From NCBI GenBank assembly GCA_934045075.1, contig OW203734.1:6950516-7014515 (forward strand): a DNA stretch of 64,000 bases, given 5' to 3'. This DNA comes from Yponomeuta sedellus (lineage: Eukaryota; Arthropoda; Insecta; Lepidoptera; Yponomeutidae). Of this stretch, positions 53,301 to 59,439 are shown piece after piece (positions within the stretch are counted from its first letter, which is position 1; each line of letters starts with the position of its first letter). The notes below the pieces were generated by a model that was not told the origin of the DNA, searched no databases, and worked only from the letters and a program-made list of their open reading frames with translations. The translations under genes were made by a program, and so were the position numbers.

Positions 53301-56300
53301 TAGCAAAAACTAAACTTAATCTCGTATAAATTTCTAGTGATTTCTGTTTGAATCTCTGAGTGTTTTGCCGTTGTGTGTTGCGCTGACCGCGGCCCCGTCG
53401 CCTTGCAGACGACCTGGTTTCCGAGCGCGAAAAGAGCAAACTCCTGCAAGAGGAAATGGAGGCCACACTCCACGACATCCAGAACATGTGAACACGCCCC
53501 TCCCCATCACGGCCGCGTCACTAATCGATATCGATACACGTACTACACTAGACGCCGCTCAACTGCCTTGCAAACTACAGTATTAAACGATCAAAACGAC
53601 AACGTTTTTAGGGAAACAACAGAAAATAAATATTCTAACTGCAATTAATGTCTGACTTTTTAGAAAACTATTTAGTTTTCAGTGAAAATAAAATTCTTTG
53701 TAGTTCTGATCGTCAAATTTAGAGACAGTTGATAGCATCTTTTTATCTTGACGCAGTTGGTGTTTTGTCTATTATAGTACTTTGTATCGGTAAAGTACGA
53801 CTGGCGCGCTTTCCCAACACTAAAACTGTCAATTCAATGTTGCCATCTGATCAGATACAAAAATACTCGTTTGGGAAAGTGTACTAGTTCCGATAACGAT
53901 ATTTGAGATATTTAAAGAGGATTTGATCGTAATTTTAAAAATATCGTTTTACAAAGTAACCTAGAGTAGAGATTAGTGGCGCGTCTAGGCAACTAGCTGT
54001 TACTAGTTCATTAGTATTGCCAGCTGCTTTTTAAATGTATTTAAAACAAGCAAATTAAGAACGCATTAAGATCAGCCGTTTGACGTGTTTGGCCGTTCGC
54101 TACTATAACACTGCCATTGTGCAATCATTTGTTTTGCTACACATTTAATTTTATCCTCGATATAGTACTGTTGAGTGTATAATGCCTCATTTTTGTTTAA
54201 ATAGTCATTACGTTTTTTTTTTATATTATGTGAGAGTCTGTGTAAAACGAGTTTTAGAGGTCGCACCGAATGAACGGCTTTTCTGGCACTTAGGTGTAAG
54301 TGAAAATGATGACATTCCATAAAATTGGGACCATAAACTTATTACTTTTATAGCAGTAACATGCATTTTTGCACTGGCTACAGTTTCACTTTAATTCTGG
54401 TGAGCAAATTAATGTAAAAACTCGTTTCCGATTCTTGGTCAATAGTGCATTTATAGAAATATGGCTTGCACCAGATTGAATCATTAGTAACTCGTATTTA
54501 CTTAATATTAGAGAGAGATAAGATATTTTCTATTTAATTCAAACCGAGTGATCGTAACTCGTAAATAATGATATTTATACAAATAATTCTTACTATTGAA
54601 GTATTTGATATTTCTTTATATTTGTGTTTCGAGTATGTTTCTTGTGTCATAAGTAAAATCGAGTTTGTTATTATTTATTTATACTAATCGATGAGTAAAT
54701 GTCGAGCATTTCATTATCGAGTAGTGGCAATACGGTAGCGTAGACTATAGCGGGGGTAGAGCTGGCAATGAATTAATACAAGGCGGGAGCGCTGCCGCCT
54801 TTGTGCGTCTGTTACTTTATGGCACACCAGAGCGCTTTGCTAATGATAGAAAACCAATTTATTGTAAAACGCAATCGTTTAAAACATCGAGGGAAGTCCG
54901 TCTTTATGAAATTAAATGAAAAGATCAATGATAGTTAAGTTCGTGAGAAAATTTAAATTAATGAATTTAAGAGTATTCTAACACAAGTGTTTATAAATAT
55001 ATATTGTCTTTATTTTTAGTTGTTGTGTGTGTTATTTTTTTTTTCAACCACTAACGTGAATGCCCCTTCCTAAATTCCTAATCCTCTATTCGCTAACGAT
55101 CAATCTTACGAATTCTATCAGCTATAAAAAATACCTATCAACGACCATCATCGAACAATCACTGTACAAAAATCATCAAAACCATTGCAACCTGAACGCA
55201 AACCGAATGCACTCGTGAGAATCAGATCACCGGGCAACGTCGACCTGAGGACTATCCGCCATGTTGTTCCGAGCACGGGGCATGAGAGAACCCTGTCCGA
55301 CCTACCCATAGCGTAGCCACGCATGAGAACCCGACACGAGAAGAAGTTAATAACGCATGACCACAACACCGTCCAGAGGCGGACTCTGACTGGCCCTGTG
55401 GCCCCCAGATGACCTGATCGGCGAGATCGAGCGCTTCAACGACATCGGAGACGATATCGACGACTCCTTCATGGAACTTATTCCGGGCGTTGACCCTACC
55501 TTCAGACAAGCCGAGGTCATTCGCAAAGAGTACGAGAGACTGCACCCAAGGATCCCCACGCCACCGCCACCAGAGCCTGAGCCTGAGCCGGAGCCCCCGG
55601 CGCCCGTCGTCGAAGCCCCGGTTGAGGGGGCCCCGCCGGTGGAAGGTGCCCCTCCCGCCGAGGGCGCGCCGCCGGCAGAGGGCGCCGTCCCGCCTGTAGA
55701 AGGAGCAGTTCCCGTGGAAGGGGCTGCTCCCCCTGTAGAGGGTGCCCCAGCAGTTCCTGTAGAAGGAGCGGTACCGCCGGCTGAAGGAGCCGCACCGGTA
55801 GAGGGCGCTGTGCCAGCGGCGCCACTTGCTGAGGGAGCCGTGCCACCGGTGGAAGGTGCCCCAGCGGCTGCACCCGTTGAGGGCGCTCCTGCAGCCGCCC
55901 CGGTAGAGGGAGCTCCGGCCGCCGCGCCTGTCGAGGGTGCTGCCCCTCCTGCAGAGGGGGCTCCGGCCGCCGCCCCTGTAGAGGGTGCGCCGGCTACCGC
56001 CCCCGCTGACCCTGCAGCTGTGGCGGCTGCTCCCGTGGCCCCAGTGGAAGGCGCCCCAGAGGCGGCTCCAGCTGACCCTGCGGCCGTCCCCGCTGCCGCT
56101 CCAGCTGCCGCCCCAGCCGACCCGGCAGCCGCCACCGCAGCCCCTGCAGCTGCTCCTGCGGCGGAGGCAGCCCCCGCGGCCGCCCCGGCCGCAGCCGCCG
56201 CCCCTGCGCCCGCCGTTGAAGCCGCGCCTGCACCAGCACCGGAAGCCGCTGCGCCGCCATCTTAGGTTTTGCTTTACGAAAAAAAACATGATAAACGAAA

Positions 56301-59300
56301 CGGCAATGAAGATCGATATCTCTATGGTACAAAAATAAACGTTTTTAGTAGTTCAAAATTAAATTAACCAAGAAAATCTTAAAATAGCTGATGGAATTGC
56401 CTATTTTTGAATGACAGCTAGAGTAGAAAGTACGAGTGACAACACCAACGTCTAAATACCAACCACAAAATCAATGCATGAGCGTGACCTGAAGCAAATA
56501 AACCTAACCGTTTAACCTTTAACTGCTGGAACTAGCAAAGCCATCCGGTCTTCGCAGACGACCTGATCAGCGGCAAGGAAATGTTCCACGAGATCGGGGC
56601 CGAGCTGGACTGCGCTTTCAACGATCTGGGGCTCCCTCAGACGACCGTCGCCGTCGGCCGCGTCTGCGACCGGTGCACGTGCTGTCACTGACCGCTTCAA
56701 GCATAATCACCGCTTATTCACACTCATGTGCATTTACAGCCAGTAAATTCTTAGCCTTTTTTCTTTAAAACAAATACTGGCCGTTTAATTTTTAAAAAGA
56801 AAAGCTTGTTAACCATAGACAAGAAAACAAAATTTCATAAAAGAAAAAGTTTGGTTGTCACAACAAAAAGAAAATGCATGTAACTTTTTTACGTGGGAAA
56901 GAAGAAAATAAAACTGAAATCATTAGGTACATAAAAATGTAATGCGATGCGATGGCGCATGGCTTTGGAATAACATCGAGCGAAACGTAAGCATTTTCAT
57001 TCGTATAATTCTATTACCTACCTACCTAATATTAATAACATGGCAGAAACTTAACGGCTTCAATGACTTGACTTGAAGGAGTATCAGAGAAAAAAGGAAA
57101 CAAATTAAGTTCGACAAAAAATCATGAAAATTTGTTTTTGTACTAAAATTTTTGAGCAAAATGTTCTAATATGTCCATAAATGTCTAGACGAGCTGGTCG
57201 CCGAGAAGGAAAAGTACAAGGACATCGGAGACGACCTCGACACCGCCTTTGTGGAGCTTATCCTCAAGGAATAAGTCTGGTCATCAGACCTTTGGAGACT
57301 CGGCCTGGCCAAGCGTTCGGCTGTGGCATTGCCATCTGCCCGCGATTCAAAATTACCACTCTGTATAGATATATTTTACACAACTTTTATTTATACAAAC
57401 AATATTTACAAAGTATGATAATATAAAAAATACTTATATCGTCGGACTATTTATTTTTAATTTAATAAATAACTTTATAATATTTATTATGTTTTTTTTT
57501 TTTAATTTAAAGTTACATACATGCACACACTTATCTAATTTACCCGAAGTTACCAAAGTAGAAATATTACAAATTAAAAAGTAATCGCCAGTTTCTGAAT
57601 TAAGATAGATAGAATATTCTTTATTGTATACAGAATTTACGGTAACAGAATTAAGAATTTTATTAAGTAAAATACAATCCGTTTTTGAGGAACTTGAAGA
57701 TACAGACTGCTCAACATTATTGATAACTTCATTAGTGAAACTGGTGGTCACCAGTGTCTTGCGGTGGTATTGACTTTTTATGACGAGTAAGGCACGTAAG
57801 CAAGAAGTAGGTACTCATGGAATGAGACCACGAGAAAACACCCGAAAAGAAAAGCTAATGATTCAAAAAGGTAGTCAAGTATAAATTAACTAAACGTATC
57901 GTCGTCTTCGTCGTCAGGCTATACTAGTCCACTGCTGGACATAGACCTACCCTAAAGAGCGCCGCGTTGCGCTATCATAGGGGGTAAAGTAACTAAACGT
58001 ATAGGTAACGTAAGCGCTCGTGGCCTAGGCGAACCGAGTGATTGGAATCAATCACTTGGTTAAGCAACAACAGGCGCGGTCAGGTACGGGATGGGTGAGC
58101 GTTCCGTGACTACCGCTAGTGGCATTTTTCCGAGCGCTACCGTGCTTCGCAAGGCACGTTAAGCCGTTGGTGCTGGCTGTCATGTAATGGTAGTCGTTAA
58201 GCCATGTCGGAGGCCTTATGGGCGGCTTGATAACTTCTGACAGTAAGGCCCGCCACTGTCTTACAATCCTCCACCAACCCGGACTTGGCCCCCGTGGTGG
58301 AGTATGGCCTAACCTTCCTGCGATGCAGGAAGAGACCCGTGCCCCAGCAGTGGGGACATACAAGGGTTGATAACGATAGGTACGCTGAAATGATAAGGAA
58401 GTTTTCACTTTTGCAAACTTCCTTATCGTGTTTAATGCAAAGTAAGACAGGTAGCATGCTGTACATGAGAACAGCGCTTACAAACTTGCTTAGCAAACTA
58501 TACTGTACAGGAAATTGCGATAAAATACGGGTCCAAACCCGTGAGTTCCTAACATCTGAAATCAAAGTGTTTGTACTAATACTAGTTTGTACTAGTAACC
58601 TGAGTACAGAAAGCTTCTACCTAAGCAGATAGTAGTAGTAGAAAGAGTTAAGTCAAATTCATATACAAAAATTGCATTTTAGTCTCTACTGTAAACGAAT
58701 CCCTCCTGCGCGGATTTTAAGGTCAACTTAACTGCCGGGCACTATACATTATAATATATTATGCCGGCTGATCAACATTTTTAGGTAGAGTTGCTGACTC
58801 TACCTAAGTAGAGTCAGCAACTCTTTACGCAACTTTTAATTTGCCTGCTGAAGAACCTTAGTTGCCGAAAGTTTGCTTGTAGTTAGAAGCAGAATTACGC
58901 AAGTTTTCTAAGTAAGTACCTACCTATTTAATAATTTTACTGCTTCTCATTATGTAGTTATTATTTTGCTTTCATGTGTAAAGTATCAAGACATGTAGGT
59001 GCCCATCTGTACTATTGATATTTGGCTTTAAGTTATTTGTAGCACAATTATGAGTCTTAATATACGTGCAATACGAGTAGCTTGGCAAAAACGAGTAAGA
59101 TTTAGCTATGATTTCACTGATTTTTTTTTGTATTTTATGAGTCTTAAAAATAGAAACTAACAATTTAATTACAAATAGTAGGTATTGTACAGAAAACAGA
59201 ACATCAACCCTTACATGCCTGCACTCTGCTCAGTTACGGACGTTTTTGTACCAAAAAACGTAAAGCACGAGCTACTTTCTTTTCTTAAAAAAAGTTATAA

Positions 59301-59405
59301 AATTACTAGACTCGATAAAATAATTATGTAAGTAGTTTCACTTTCAATATCTACCGATTTTACCAAGCTATACCTACAACAGGACCACTGGACAATCCCC
59401 CCACT

Positions 59406-59439
<34 letters not shown>

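Noticed and set aside
55252..56289. Minus-strand open frames of 345 and 262 codons (Gly/Arg-rich and Ala/Gly/Thr-rich)
   Set aside because: Mirror images of the GC-rich repeat codons of Tm1 exon 9b; no start context or domain, and the plus-strand frame continues a tropomyosin end.
58060..58110. True 5S rRNA gene
   Set aside because: Only the internal-promoter part resembles 5S rRNA; the remaining arms and a terminator are missing and a SINE body follows.
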